Shown: positions 15,830 through 24,853 of the stretch, one piece after another | Layout: every line of letters begins with the position of its first letter | How positions within the stretch are numbered: position 1 is the stretch's first letter | Assembly (NCBI RefSeq): GCF_910578445.1 | Contig: NZ_CAJTQC010000032.1 | Span: 1 to 31,681 of the forward strand | Direction: 5' to 3' | Length of the DNA stretch: 31,681 bases | Source: an uncultured Duncaniella sp. | Lineage (GTDB): Bacteria > Bacteroidota > Bacteroidia > Bacteroidales > Muribaculaceae | Translations under genes and position numbers: made by a program | The notes under the pieces: model-generated | The model's database searches: none | What the model was told of the DNA's origin: nothing | The model's input: only the letters and a program-made list of their open reading frames with translations

Positions 15830-17275
15830 TTACTTTTCGTCGGGGTGGTCTTCGCGCCATGCTTCGTCAGGGTTGCAGCCTGTGCCGTCGAAACAGTGGG
15901 TGCACAGACGGCATTTCGGGAGACCGATGCTTTCGATCAGATTTTCAATCTTGCTGAACTGGAGTGTTGTGAGTTCGAGCTGGCGGGCAATCTCGTTGAC
16001 CATGCGCTGGTATTCCGGAGTGCCTGTTGTCGCATAGATGTCGAGCTTGGCTTTGTCGTCGCCCTCGAAATCCTTGATGATGCGGCGTGTGATGAGTTCA
16101 AGGTCGCTTTTGGAGGCGGTGAATCCGATGAATGGACATCCGTAGACGAGCGGCGGGCATGAGATGCGTGCATGGACTTCCTTGACACCGCATTCGAAGA
16201 ATGTGCGCACGTTGTCGCGGAGCTGAGTGCCGCGTACGATTGAGTCGTCGCAGAAGACCACTCGCTGTCCGTCGAGAATGGCACGGTTGGGGATGAGCTT
16301 CATTTTTGCGACGAGGTCGCGGCGCGACTGGTGGCCGGGAGTGAAGCTGCGTGGCCATGTCGGGGTGTATTTCAGCACAGCGCGGCGGTAGGGGATGCCA
16401 CGTCCTTCGGCATAGCCGAGTGCATGTCCTACGCCTGAGTCGGGGATGCCGCATACGCAGTCGGCCTCGGTCGGGTCTTCCTCGCCCATTTTTCGGCCGC
16501 TGTTCTCGCGAGTGTATTCGACATTGATTCCGTTGTAGTCGCTCGCTGGGAATCCGTAGTAGACCCAGAGGAATGAGCAGATCTGTTCGCGACGTGCAGG
16601 GGCTTGGAGCACCTCCATGCTTTCGGGCCGTAGTCTGACGATTTCGCCCGGACCTACGTCGCGTACGGTTGTGTAGCCGAGGTTGGGGAATGCGGATGTC
16701 TCGCTCGCGGCAGCGTAAGCGCCTTCTTTCTTTCCGATGACGATCGGTGTTCGTCCGAGGTAGTCACGGGCACAGATAATGCCGTCTTCAGTGAGGATGA
16801 GCATCGAGCATGAGCCCTTGATTTTTTTGTAAACGAGATTGATTCCGTCAACAAAATCCTTTCCCATGTTGATGAGAAGTGCGACAAGCTCGGTCTGGTT
16901 GATGTTGTTTGCTGAAAGCTCGCTGAAGTGCATTCGTTCGGCAAGCAGTTCGGATGCGATGTCGCGGATGTTGTTGATCTTAGCTACTGTTACTACTGCG
17001 TAGCGCCCTAAGTGCGAATTGACGATTATTGGCTGAGGGTCGGTGTCGCTGATGACTCCTAACCCCTGATTGCCGACGAAGCGGTCGAGCTCGTCTTCAA
17101 ATTTAGAGCGGAAATAATCGCGTTCGAGACTGTGGATTGTGCGGTTGAAACCTGATTCGGGGTCAAAAGTGACCATTCCCGCACGCTTGGTTCCGAGGTG
17201 AGAGTGATAGTCTGTGCCATAAAACAAATCGTTGACACAGGGTTTGGTCGAAATAGAGCCGAAGAAACCTCCCAT
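15830..17275 (-). CDS. PurF-like amidophosphoribosyltransferase lacking the N-terminal catalytic Cys
   Basis: Related to glutamine PRPP amidotransferase, the first enzyme of purine synthesis. The 481-residue protein starts MGGFFG where active PurF has Cys as residue 1 after Met. The oxyanion HNG block is also absent (VAKINN near 97-102), so the glutaminase half looks dead. The phosphoribosyltransferase half is intact, with the PRPP motif VVFCDDSIVRGTQ at 339-351 and PTWPRSFTPGHQSRRDL before it. Cysteines at 233, 373, 380, 455, 458, 461 and 467 could hold a metal or Fe-S cluster, as in Bacillus-type PurF. Proteins with this MGGFFG start are common in Bacteroidetes (from memory). Possible roles are ammonia-dependent synthesis or regulation. 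It is monocistronic, with its own promoter. Confidence 0.85.
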   Translation of the reverse strand: MGGFFGSISTKPCVNDLFYGTDYHSHLGTKRAGMVTFDPESGFNRTIHSLERDYFRSKFEDELDRFVGNQGLGVISDTDPQPIIVNSHLGRYAVVTVAKINNIRDIASELLAERMHFSELSANNINQTELVALLINMGKDFVDGINLVYKKIKGSCSMLILTEDGIICARDYLGRTPIVIGKKEGAYAAASETSAFPNLGYTTVRDVGPGEIVRLRPESMEVLQAPARREQICSFLWVYYGFPASDYNGINVEYTRENSGRKMGEEDPTEADCVCGIPDSGVGHALGYAEGRGIPYRRAVLKYTPTWPRSFTPGHQSRRDLVAKMKLIPNRAILDGQRVVFCDDSIVRGTQLRDNVRTFFECGVKEVHARISCPPLVYGCPFIGFTASKSDLELITRRIIKDFEGDDKAKLDIYATTGTPEYQRMVNEIARQLELTTLQFSKIENLIESIGLPKCRLCTHCFDGTGCNPDEAWREDHPDEK

Positions 17276-17318
17276 GGTGGATTTTCCTTAATGATTGGTG
17301 CTTTGAAAAATGAAAGTG

Positions 17319-17350
17319 CAAAGGTAAGCAAAAATCTCAACGTGGCGCAA
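17319..17350 (-). promoter_or_regulatory. Promoter of the PurF-like gene
   Basis: Minus strand: TTG (17350-17348), 21 bases, TACCTTTG (17326-17319), a good Bacteroidetes match 44 bases upstream of the start codon. No purine riboswitch or long leader fits in the remaining space. Confidence 0.65.
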
Positions 17351-17567
17351 TTGCGAAATGTTAAAATTCGATTGCGGCTGCTTATGACCATGTGCAAAGT
17401 TTCCTGCTCAAAGCATGGCGGCGATCTGCTATTTATGGCATAGCATCCATATGACAGAGGATGATGTATGGCGTGCAGGTCGTGCCGGTTATGTCTGCCA
17501 TGACGTTTGTCGCAGCATTATCGATGCGAGAGTTCCGTATATTACAATAATTGTGGCAATATCGACA

Positions 17568-17598
17568 TTGCCTGATGCGGTTGCGAGTGGTAACTTTG
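17568..17598 (+). promoter_or_regulatory. Promoter of the AraC-type regulator
   Basis: TTG (17568-17570), a 20-base spacer and TAACTTTG (17591-17598) match the Bacteroidetes consensus well. The start codon follows 19 bases later, so the leader is very short. Confidence 0.65.
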
Positions 17599-17617
17599 TA
17601 AGTTAAACCAGTATTAT

Positions 17618-18535
17618 ATGGCTGAATCCAACATACGAATACAATCACTCCTATGGGATGAATTGACTACTGCTAATTGGGATGTGATATATAAAGACTG
17701 TGGCGTGTCTCTGATAGAAGGTGATGCGTCATTTCCTGCATTGACAGGCATTTATGAGGTTAAAATGGTTGCAATTCTCATTTGTCTGAATGGCAGACTT
17801 ACCTTAAGTAATTCAAATTCTCCTTTTGATGTTAAAACAGGCGATGCCTTGGTGTGTTTGCCCGGTACTATTCTACGGCATGAGAAATCGTCATCGGATT
17901 TTCGATATAAAGTGCTTTGTCTTTCACCGGATGTAGTGGCCAAGCACTCGGCAAAGAAAGGATATTTCACAAAATTTTCCAATCGAAAGACACCGTTTGT
18001 CAAAATCCACTTTGACAGTCTGATGTTAAGCCTGATAGACGCATATTATTCTATTCTGGAAATCAAGATAAAAGAAGATGACATTGCGGATCAGGATGTC
18101 ATAGTGTCAAACATTGTGGGTTGTCTGCTTTTTGATGTCCTTAAGAGAATACCTGACACACAGTCGGTTGAGCCGATAAGACAGACACAGGGATATAAAT
18201 ACGTCATTTTCCAGAACTTTATACAGTTAGTGGCAAAAGATAATGGAATCCTTCGTTTTGTCAAAGAGTATGCCCGGAGATTAAACATATCACCAAAGTA
18301 TCTGTCGGCTATCTGTCGTGAATCAAGTGGTAAATCAGCAAGCGAATGGATAACTGAAATACTCAACACGGAGATTGAGAGGATGTTGCGCTACACGGAT
18401 CTTTCGATGAAAGAGATATCGGTATGTCTGGAATTTTCCAACTGTTCGGTGTTCTCAAAATATATCAGACAGCATTTCAACATGAGTGGTGTAGAATATC
18501 GTAATTACCTGCGTAAGCATTCGCAAAACACATAA
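17618..18535 (+). CDS. AraC family transcriptional regulator
   Basis: One-component transcription factor of 305 residues. The N-terminal part (to about 165) looks like the cupin-type sensing domain of this family, with strands such as MVAILICLNGRLTLSNS and GDALVCLPGTILRHE. The C-terminal double helix-turn-helix runs from about 205 to 300: first helices FVKEYARRLNISPKYLSAICRESSG, second MKEISVCLEFSNCSVFSKYIRQHFNMSGVEYR. The ligand is unknown. The gene points towards the RND efflux operon and is convergent with it, sharing a palindromic terminator. Control of that operon is a reasonable guess, since the operon lacks a consensus promoter and may need an activator. Base composition is A+T richer than the flanks. 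Confidence 0.92.
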   Translation: MAESNIRIQSLLWDELTTANWDVIYKDCGVSLIEGDASFPALTGIYEVKMVAILICLNGRLTLSNSNSPFDVKTGDALVCLPGTILRHEKSSSDFRYKVLCLSPDVVAKHSAKKGYFTKFSNRKTPFVKIHFDSLMLSLIDAYYSILEIKIKEDDIADQDVIVSNIVGCLLFDVLKRIPDTQSVEPIRQTQGYKYVIFQNFIQLVAKDNGILRFVKEYARRLNISPKYLSAICRESSGKSASEWITEILNTEIERMLRYTDLSMKEISVCLEFSNCSVFSKYIRQHFNMSGVEYRNYLRKHSQNT

Positions 18536-18546
18536 GACAGAAGGTT

Positions 18547-18629
18547 GAGGCTGTGTCAAAATGAACCGACCACTAAAAGTTAGGCAGATAGCTTTTAGTG
18601 GTCGGTTCACTTAATTAGGACATAGCCTC
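18547..18629. terminator. Nested palindrome / bidirectional terminator between the AraC gene and tolC
   Basis: An inner perfect 18-bp stem (18562-18579 with 18592-18609) with a 12-base loop sits inside an outer pair, GAGGCTGTGTC (18547-18557) with GACATAGCCTC (18619-18629). It fills the 95-base convergent gap and can stop transcription from both sides. The outer ends look like transposon inverted repeats, so it may derive from a small non-autonomous element. Confidence 0.7.
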
Positions 18630-18630
18630 A

Positions 18631-19938
18631 TTATATTTGGGCTGTTGCAGCACGATAGTCAATGATATGTATGCGAAGCTGTGTCTTGGCTTCTATGAGA
18701 TTGCTTCGCGATGTCTGCCACTGAGCCTGTGAGTCAAGAAGGTCGGTTATGGTCGCAAGACCGAGACGGTATGATTGGGTTGTTGAAGCAAGTGCGGCTT
18801 CTGCCTGTCTGAGAGAAGTTTCAGCAGAGTGCACGAGTTCCTCCCCGGTTCGGACATTGGCAATCGCCTGTCGCACCTGCAAGTCGAGCAGACGTGTGTT
18901 CCTGTTGAGATTTAATCTTGCGTTATCCACTTCCAAGCGGGCATGTCGAACACTTTTCAGACCTTTGCCCCAGTTGAACAGCGGCACTTGTAATGACACC
19001 ATGATATTCCATCCATCAGCGTTTATTTTGTTGGAGACCGGTGTGTAGTTTCCATCGGCATCCTGCTGCATCATGTCAAGTTTGATATTGCCCATTGCGC
19101 TCCATCCGGCTTGTAATCCGATCAGAGGAAGGAAATCAGCTCTTGTCACGCGCACCTGCTGACGTTTGGCCTCAATGTCGGCGCGAAGCAGTTTCATCTC
19201 AGGTCTGGAATCAAGATCATAGTTTTCTAAGTCCAAAGCAGTTTCGACAGGTATTTCAGAGTCTTCCACCGTGACGGGTGTGTCGAGGGCTAATCCAAGG
19301 GCGTCGCATAAAGCCATCCGGCATAGTTCCACGCCATTGACCACTTGTTCCTGCTGGTATTTGACCTGTCCCTGACGGGCTTCGATTCTTAGCAAATCAT
19401 TTTTTGTCGCCATTCCGGCGTCGAATGCTGCCTTTGTCTGGGAATATGCAGTGTCAATCAGTGCTCGATAACTGTTCATCATCTCAAGTTTCGATAAAAC
19501 CGCGACATAGCTCCAGTATGATGTCTCGGCATTGGCTTTGATTTTTATACGTGTCTGCCTCAATTGTTCATTCGCAACAATGACACCTATGCCGGCGAGT
19601 TTATTAGACGCTATGATTTTGCCTCCGGCAAAAATGGGCTGAGTCAGGGAGATTCCTGCCATATATACACCGCGCATACACAGCGACATCCCCATATCGG
19701 TTTTGCTGTCAGGCAATCTCCACATACCTGTCGCATTTCCTGAAAAGCCGGGAAGATAGCCTGTTTTGGCAATCTGTCTGTTCAATCTGGATTGTTCAAC
19801 TGCTTTTTTTGCAGAGAGTAACTCCTCGGAGTTCTCAAGAGCGAGGTCTATTGCCTGCGATACGTTCAACGTAATAGCTGACAGACTTTCGGTAACAAGC
19901 AAAGCCGTTACCAAAGTTATAATTTTTAATATTCTCAT
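18631..19938 (-). CDS. TolC-family outer-membrane efflux protein
   Basis: Outer-membrane channel of a tripartite efflux pump. The 435-residue protein starts with a Sec signal peptide (MRILKIITLVTALLVTESLSA) and has the two internally similar long helical repeats of the outer membrane efflux protein family. Examples are ALENSEELLSAKKAVEQSRLNRQIAKTG (start) and SYRLGLATITDLLDSQAQWQTSRSNLIEAKTQL (end), the latter with the usual G-x-x-T-x-x-D-L-L-D-x-Q block. There is no N-terminal lipobox, so it is a TolC-type rather than an OprM-type channel. Its first four bases overlap the end of the pump gene, so it is the last gene of the operon. Confidence 0.92.
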   Translation of the reverse strand: MRILKIITLVTALLVTESLSAITLNVSQAIDLALENSEELLSAKKAVEQSRLNRQIAKTGYLPGFSGNATGMWRLPDSKTDMGMSLCMRGVYMAGISLTQPIFAGGKIIASNKLAGIGVIVANEQLRQTRIKIKANAETSYWSYVAVLSKLEMMNSYRALIDTAYSQTKAAFDAGMATKNDLLRIEARQGQVKYQQEQVVNGVELCRMALCDALGLALDTPVTVEDSEIPVETALDLENYDLDSRPEMKLLRADIEAKRQQVRVTRADFLPLIGLQAGWSAMGNIKLDMMQQDADGNYTPVSNKINADGWNIMVSLQVPLFNWGKGLKSVRHARLEVDNARLNLNRNTRLLDLQVRQAIANVRTGEELVHSAETSLRQAEAALASTTQSYRLGLATITDLLDSQAQWQTSRSNLIEAKTQLRIHIIDYRAATAQI

Positions 19939-22900
19939 CTTTTTATCTTGAAGAAAAGTGAGTAAAATAGCGGAAGAAGCATAAGTGTTATGATTGTTCC
20001 GATAAACAAACCGCCGATAACCGTTACAGCCAAAGAGCCATACAATGCATCCGTCAGTAGTGGTATCATTCCCAGAATAGTGGTAAACGAAGCCAGCATG
20101 ACAGGGCGTACACGACTCAAGGTTGCAGTTATGACGGCATTATAAGGTTCGATGTGTTCCTCTGTTTGAAGTCGATTGATTTCATCGACCAAGACTATTG
20201 CATTCTTTACCATCATTCCAATCAGACCCATGCAGCCAATCTGTGCAATAAATGTGAACGGGGTGTCGGTTAGCAACATCAAGGGTACGATGCCACACAT
20301 CACAAACGGGAAGCAGAGGATTATCACAAAAATCTTTTTCCAGTTATTGAATAGAAGCAACAGCACGATGAAAATCATCATAAGAATAATTGGCATCTGC
20401 CCGATCAGTTTGTCTGATGCTTCTCCTGACACTTCGTTTTCGCCGACATATCTCATGGAATACCCCGGAGGTAAAGGAATCGCCTCAATCTGCCCGGAAA
20501 TATCTTCGAGCACTTTTTTCGGAGTTGCTTCGGGATTAAATGGATCGGGATCTGCTTCTGCCTGAATTGTGCGTTGCCCATTATATCGGTATATATATTC
20601 ATCACGATACTTAAGAGAAGCGCTGTCCACCACATTGCCCAACAACGTTGTCTGGAACATGTTTCTGACAATTTCATCGGGTGCAGTAGCGCCTGTCAGC
20701 ATACCTTGCATCTGAGATGGATCAATGTTGATGTTGAGGGTTGACCATACCGGAATGGATGTAAGCGGAGTAGGATTGGAGCCGTCGCTATTGCGCATTG
20801 TCAATCGTATCGGCAAGATATTGTCTCCGTCATGTATCACTCCGATGGCGTAGCCGTCAGTGGCGGCTTGTATGGCGTTACCAACGTCACTTCGGTTTAC
20901 ACCTGCACGCTGTGCGTCGGCTTGAGAGAATGCAAACTGAATGTTGGGAGAGGAGGCATTCCAGTTGTTTTGAACTGAATATGTGTCAACATATTTGCTG
21001 TTGCGCATGATATTCTCAGCTTTTTGTGACAACTCCTTCAGCACCTGAATGTCAGGTCCGGAAAACTCGACTTCGACTGTGTGTGACGATGAGATGGAAA
21101 AGTTGTATTTTCGAGTCCTCACATACGCATCAGGAGCAATTGCACGCAGTTTTTCTCTTACTTTGTGGTTCATCTCCTGCATTGTCTTGTAATCCTTGCA
21201 GTCAATTATGAGTTCGGCATAGTTATCACCGGATGTCGGCATGGGCCTTACAAAGCAATATCGCGCAGGCGCACCACCGGTGCTCACTATTACACGGTCG
21301 ATTTTGTCCATGCGGCTCACGGAGTCGGCAAGTTGCCTGATTCGTTGGTCAACTTGATCCGCATCATCTGTAGCCGGGAAATGGCACTCAACCACAAACT
21401 GTTTGTAATCAAAGTCAGGGAAAAATACAGCCCTTACTCTTGACATGCCTATAAAAGAGATGATAAGGATTGCTACTGCTCCACTGATAGAGATTAGTCG
21501 GTGTCCGATTATGAATTGCAGAATCGAACGTATGGTGCGGTAGAGTGCGTTGCCATAGATTTCAGTGTCCTTTTCGTTTTTCTTTTTCGGCCCCAGCCAG
21601 AATTTAGAACAGAAAGGAACTTGGATTAGAGCCAGAATCCAGCTGGCCAATAGACTTACACAAATTACAATGAACAGGTCGCCGGCAAACTCTCCGGTTG
21701 AACCCGGTGTAATGTAAATCGGTAAAAAAGTACAGGCGGCTATAATGGTTGCCCCAAGTAGAGGCATTGCTGTGTTTTTTCCAATCCGGTATAAGTATTT
21801 ATTCTGGGGTAGTCCTTTTGCCCTGTCGCTGAGGATGCCGTCCATGATAACTACTGAGTTGTCAACGAGCATGCCCATCGCTACGATGAACGCACCGAGA
21901 GATATGCGTTGGAGCGTTGTTCCAGCAGCCGATAATACCGGAAATGACAGTGCCACAGTCAAGACAAGACCGAATCCTATAATAACACCCGATCGCCATC
22001 CCATAGTAAACATCAGGAGAAACACTACAATCAGGACCGATTCAAGAAGGTTGAGCATGAAGCTTTCCATTGCTTCATCGACCTTGTCCGGCTGAAAGAA
22101 AATTTTGTCAGTCTCCATCCCGACAGGAAAACGCTTCATCACCTCAGCCAATTTCGCATCGACAGCTTTGCCGACATCGGGAACAATAGCCGTATTTTCG
22201 AGTGTAATGGCTATCGTAAGCGCAGACTGATTGTTGATATACACTGAATTGGTTCTCGGAGAGGCATACTCGCGGGTTACTTTCGCAACGTCTCCAACTC
22301 TGACTCTTTTGCCATCGGCAGTGCTTAATAAAAGATTCTTTATGTCTTCGATATCTTTAACACCTTCAGTGACTTCCATTGTCATCCTTCTGGAGTCTGA
22401 ACGGACTTTGCCGGCGTCGACCGCTCCGGTTGCACTTTGTAGTCCCAGCATCAATTGAGTAGGAATCAAACCATTGGATTTGAGAAACTCCGGTGTAAAT
22501 TCGATATTGATGACCTCACTTTGTGTGCCGCCGATATTTATACGTTTGACTCCCGGAACTGTCAGCAATTCGCGCCGCAATAGTTTTGCATATTTTTCAA
22601 GTTCCTTTGACGTATATCCGTCTCCATAGAAAGCATACAGCAATCCGTAAACATCCATCATGTCGTCCACCACAATCGGTTCCATAGCTCCTTGTGGCAA
22701 TTTCATGGCGACGTCCGAGACTTTTCGACGGGCGAGGTCGAAATGCTGTTCTATTTCAGAAAGTGGAAGTTCTTTAATGAACTCTACACTGATGAGGGCA
22801 CGGCCGGGCGTTACATCCGATTTTATTTTATCGACATTGGGCAGCGTACGAAGGGCATCTTCAATAGGCACAGCCACATCAAGTTCCACGGCTGTAGCGT

Positions 22901-23066
22901 CAGCCCCCGGATATAGAGCAACTACGCTGACCTGCTTGATCGGTACGGCGGGGTCCTCAAGTTTAGGCATCCGAAGATAACTGAGAACTCCATATAAGAT
23001 AATACCTGCCATGAGCGACCAGAAAAGAGTCGGCCGCTTGACAAAAAATTGAGCTAACTTTTCCAT
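19935..23066 (-). CDS. RND efflux pump, inner-membrane permease (AcrB/MexB-like superfamily)
   Basis: Proton-driven inner-membrane exporter, 1043 residues, with two repeats of six membrane helices and large periplasmic loops. The start (QFFVKRPTLFWSLMAGIILYGVLSYLRMP) and PxLEDPAVP block are family hallmarks. The proton relay has Asp402 in GMLVDNSVVIMDG (helix 4; AcrB has two Asp here, this pump one Asp then Asn) and Lys954 in GMMVKNAIVLVDEIN (helix 10). Single-Asp forms are common in the wider RND family. The substrate cannot be read from the sequence; drugs, bile acids or dyes are all possible. It lies between the adaptor gene (shared base at TAATG) and tolC (4-base overlap), so the three are translationally coupled. 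Confidence 0.94.
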   Translation of the reverse strand: MEKLAQFFVKRPTLFWSLMAGIILYGVLSYLRMPKLEDPAVPIKQVSVVALYPGADATAVELDVAVPIEDALRTLPNVDKIKSDVTPGRALISVEFIKELPLSEIEQHFDLARRKVSDVAMKLPQGAMEPIVVDDMMDVYGLLYAFYGDGYTSKELEKYAKLLRRELLTVPGVKRINIGGTQSEVINIEFTPEFLKSNGLIPTQLMLGLQSATGAVDAGKVRSDSRRMTMEVTEGVKDIEDIKNLLLSTADGKRVRVGDVAKVTREYASPRTNSVYINNQSALTIAITLENTAIVPDVGKAVDAKLAEVMKRFPVGMETDKIFFQPDKVDEAMESFMLNLLESVLIVVFLLMFTMGWRSGVIIGFGLVLTVALSFPVLSAAGTTLQRISLGAFIVAMGMLVDNSVVIMDGILSDRAKGLPQNKYLYRIGKNTAMPLLGATIIAACTFLPIYITPGSTGEFAGDLFIVICVSLLASWILALIQVPFCSKFWLGPKKKNEKDTEIYGNALYRTIRSILQFIIGHRLISISGAVAILIISFIGMSRVRAVFFPDFDYKQFVVECHFPATDDADQVDQRIRQLADSVSRMDKIDRVIVSTGGAPARYCFVRPMPTSGDNYAELIIDCKDYKTMQEMNHKVREKLRAIAPDAYVRTRKYNFSISSSHTVEVEFSGPDIQVLKELSQKAENIMRNSKYVDTYSVQNNWNASSPNIQFAFSQADAQRAGVNRSDVGNAIQAATDGYAIGVIHDGDNILPIRLTMRNSDGSNPTPLTSIPVWSTLNINIDPSQMQGMLTGATAPDEIVRNMFQTTLLGNVVDSASLKYRDEYIYRYNGQRTIQAEADPDPFNPEATPKKVLEDISGQIEAIPLPPGYSMRYVGENEVSGEASDKLIGQMPIILMMIFIVLLLLFNNWKKIFVIILCFPFVMCGIVPLMLLTDTPFTFIAQIGCMGLIGMMVKNAIVLVDEINRLQTEEHIEPYNAVITATLSRVRPVMLASFTTILGMIPLLTDALYGSLAVTVIGGLFIGTIITLMLLPLFYSLFFKIKR

Positions 23067-24157
23067 TACAGCAGATTACCGGGATTAGTGTCAGATTCGG
23101 TCTGAAGGATGTTTACTTTTTCACCATTCACAAGATGACGCACTCCTGTGCGTATGATAAGGTCTTCAGCCGTAATACCGGACACAACGTTGACAATGCC
23201 GTTTTCGCCTGTTCCTTCTGTCGCAATTTCAGTGGCTTTTATTATGGAGTCGGATGGATTTACAACCCACACGAATCTGTGTCCGTCATTTTCAAAAACA
23301 GAACTCAACGGGATGGTTACTCCTCGTTCATCATTGGATTGACTGAGGATTCGGACCTTGATATTCATGCCGGGAGTAAAGCCTGAATTATCAGGGACAC
23401 CTAAGCGCAACCGATACAACTGGGTGTTGTCGGCTCTCGGTGTCAGACTCAACATGCTAAGTGAAACTGTTTTATCCGGGGCTATGGTTGATTCTCCGAT
23501 GAATCCGACGAAATCGTTGCGCGAGGCATAGAACCGAACCGGAAGATCGACAATAGCTTCCATGTTATTGTTGTCCATAAGCTCGATGACAGGTGTGCCT
23601 GCATCAACCATTTCGGAATTCTCAAAGTTGACTTTTGTTACTATACCTGAAGCCGGTGATGTCAGACGACAATAACTGAGTCTGTTTTCTTCAATCTTCA
23701 ACTGAATTCCCAATTGGCGAAATCCTGACATTGCTTTCTCATAGTCGTTGTCGCTCATATTGCCGGAAGCATGAAGTTTGGTCATTCGGTCTGTTTCCGC
23801 CTTGAGATTTTCATATTTCTCGCGTAGAGACGACACACCGAGAGCATAATCTTCCGAATCAAGGCACGCGATTGTTTGCCCGGCCTTGATATGGTCTCCT
23901 TCCTTTACATAGATTCTCTCAATTTGGCCGCCGGTCTTAAATCCTACTGAAATAATCCGGCCTTCCTCAACAGTAGCCGGCAATGTGATTGCTGATTCTA
24001 TGCCATTTGGTTCCGGATGAACAGTGAATACATTATGGGCGACAGGTGGCTGTTGATATTGTGCCTTTTCGCCTCTTCCGCAGGACGATAGCAGCACGAT
24101 CAGTGCTACTATCGATAAGAAATTACTGTATCTCATTACTTTATCTGTATTATTCAT
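23066..24157 (-). CDS. RND efflux periplasmic adaptor (membrane fusion protein) lipoprotein
   Basis: Links the inner-membrane pump to the TolC channel. The 363-residue protein has a lipoprotein signal ending LLSSC (lipid Cys26, or Cys19 if translation begins at Met8). Family landmarks are the biotinyl-lipoyl halves GFKTGGQIERIYVKEGDHIKAGQTIACLD (start) and YCRLTSPASGIVTKVNFENSEMVDAGTPVIEL, split by a helical hairpin (about 105-160), then beta-barrel and membrane-proximal parts. It is first in the operon. The upstream region has no TAnnTTTG, but it carries a 10-base direct repeat. Start kept at 24157; the ATG at 24136 is an alternative. Confidence 0.92.
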   Translation of the reverse strand: MNNTDKVMRYSNFLSIVALIVLLSSCGRGEKAQYQQPPVAHNVFTVHPEPNGIESAITLPATVEEGRIISVGFKTGGQIERIYVKEGDHIKAGQTIACLDSEDYALGVSSLREKYENLKAETDRMTKLHASGNMSDNDYEKAMSGFRQLGIQLKIEENRLSYCRLTSPASGIVTKVNFENSEMVDAGTPVIELMDNNNMEAIVDLPVRFYASRNDFVGFIGESTIAPDKTVSLSMLSLTPRADNTQLYRLRLGVPDNSGFTPGMNIKVRILSQSNDERGVTIPLSSVFENDGHRFVWVVNPSDSIIKATEIATEGTGENGIVNVVSGITAEDLIIRTGVRHLVNGEKVNILQTESDTNPGNLL

Positions 24158-24762
24158 GTCGATTTATAAGGCATAAGATGCACCGGCCTGAATAAATTGG
24201 TAGGCGGTTTGCTGTTGATACTGCACATATCTTTTCGCATCTCTCATGCCATTTACCCTATTCACGCTGTTTTATCAATGCACCGGCTTTATATCAAGAT
24301 TCAAATTATCGGTTATATTACGTGAATATTTCAATAATGTATGATTCTGATTTAGTTCTGTAAAATTAGCGAGTTTGCAGATTGCGATAATTTATTACGG
24401 TGCTATCTTCAATAAATCCTGCCTAATTGACAATACGCATTCACAAAAGTTCAAATACAGTCTTTTTTATGTTTTCCACTACTCAATATGATGCTGCTGA
24501 CGAGGCATTAATATGCTTATCTTAGTTAAAATGGACATCTCTCGGCCACTGCAAGAACTGTTATGCCAAGATAAGATTTTTAGACGATTTATATGGTTGA
24601 ACTGACCGTTAGAAGTTCTAATTAACCGTCTTTAGACATACCACTCACATCCAATTTTAATATCGGTGGGGTGTAGGATTCAGTTTGGTGGACAATTTGA
24701 GGCCAAAATACCTATAATGAAAAAACTCAACTACTTGATTTTTATGTAGTTGAGTTTTGAAG
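24158..24762. other. 605-base A+T-rich region upstream of the efflux operon
   Basis: No protein gene is visible. ATGCACCGGC occurs twice in direct orientation, at 24178-24187 and 24278-24287, and could mark regulator binding sites. CTTATCTT (24516-24523) pairs with AAGATAAG (24568-24575), which is followed by a T-run, a weak plus-strand terminator shape. No -7 consensus for the efflux operon was found. At the right end lies the terminator of the tRNA unit. Confidence 0.5.
24722..24758 (-). terminator. Terminator of the tRNA-Phe / tRNA-Lys unit
   Basis: AAAACTCAACTAC (24722-24734) pairs perfectly with its complement at 24746-24758 across an 11-base loop. The A-run on the left gives a T-run on the minus strand. 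It begins 4 bases after the CCA end of tRNA-Lys. Confidence 0.9.
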
Positions 24763-24838
24763 TGGTGACCCCGGAGAGGCTCGAACTCTCGACCCACTGA
24801 TTAAGAGTCAGTTGCTCTACCAACTGAGCTACGGAGTC
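24763..24838 (-). tRNA. tRNA-Lys (CTT)
   Basis: Minus-strand cloverleaf with a 7-bp acceptor stem (GACTCCG with CGGGGTC, one T-G pair), a D-loop AGCTCAGTTGGTAGAGC, the anticodon stem ACTGA/TCAGT with loop CTCTTAA, and the T-arm GAGAGTTCGAGCCTCTC. The anticodon CTT decodes AAG. The 3' CCA is encoded (24765-24763). It is 15 bases from tRNA-Phe, in the same transcript. Confidence 0.97.
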
Positions 24839-24853
24839 ATTTTTTTCTTTTTG

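Larger units (their letters stand above)
17276..17617. other. Divergent intergenic region PurF-like / AraC regulator
   Basis: 342 bases without a credible gene. Both flanking promoters lie here. Short frames of 60-80 codons on both strands have no recognisable product. Confidence 0.5.

Noticed and set aside
17418..17606. Possible small gene upstream of the AraC regulator
   Set aside because: No recognisable product, no ribosome binding site, and the frame runs through the promoter of the regulator.
24763..24838. tRNA-Lys 3' end as an integration site for the efflux module
   Set aside because: I found no duplicated tRNA 3' segment near 17.3-17.6 kb and no integrase in the module.
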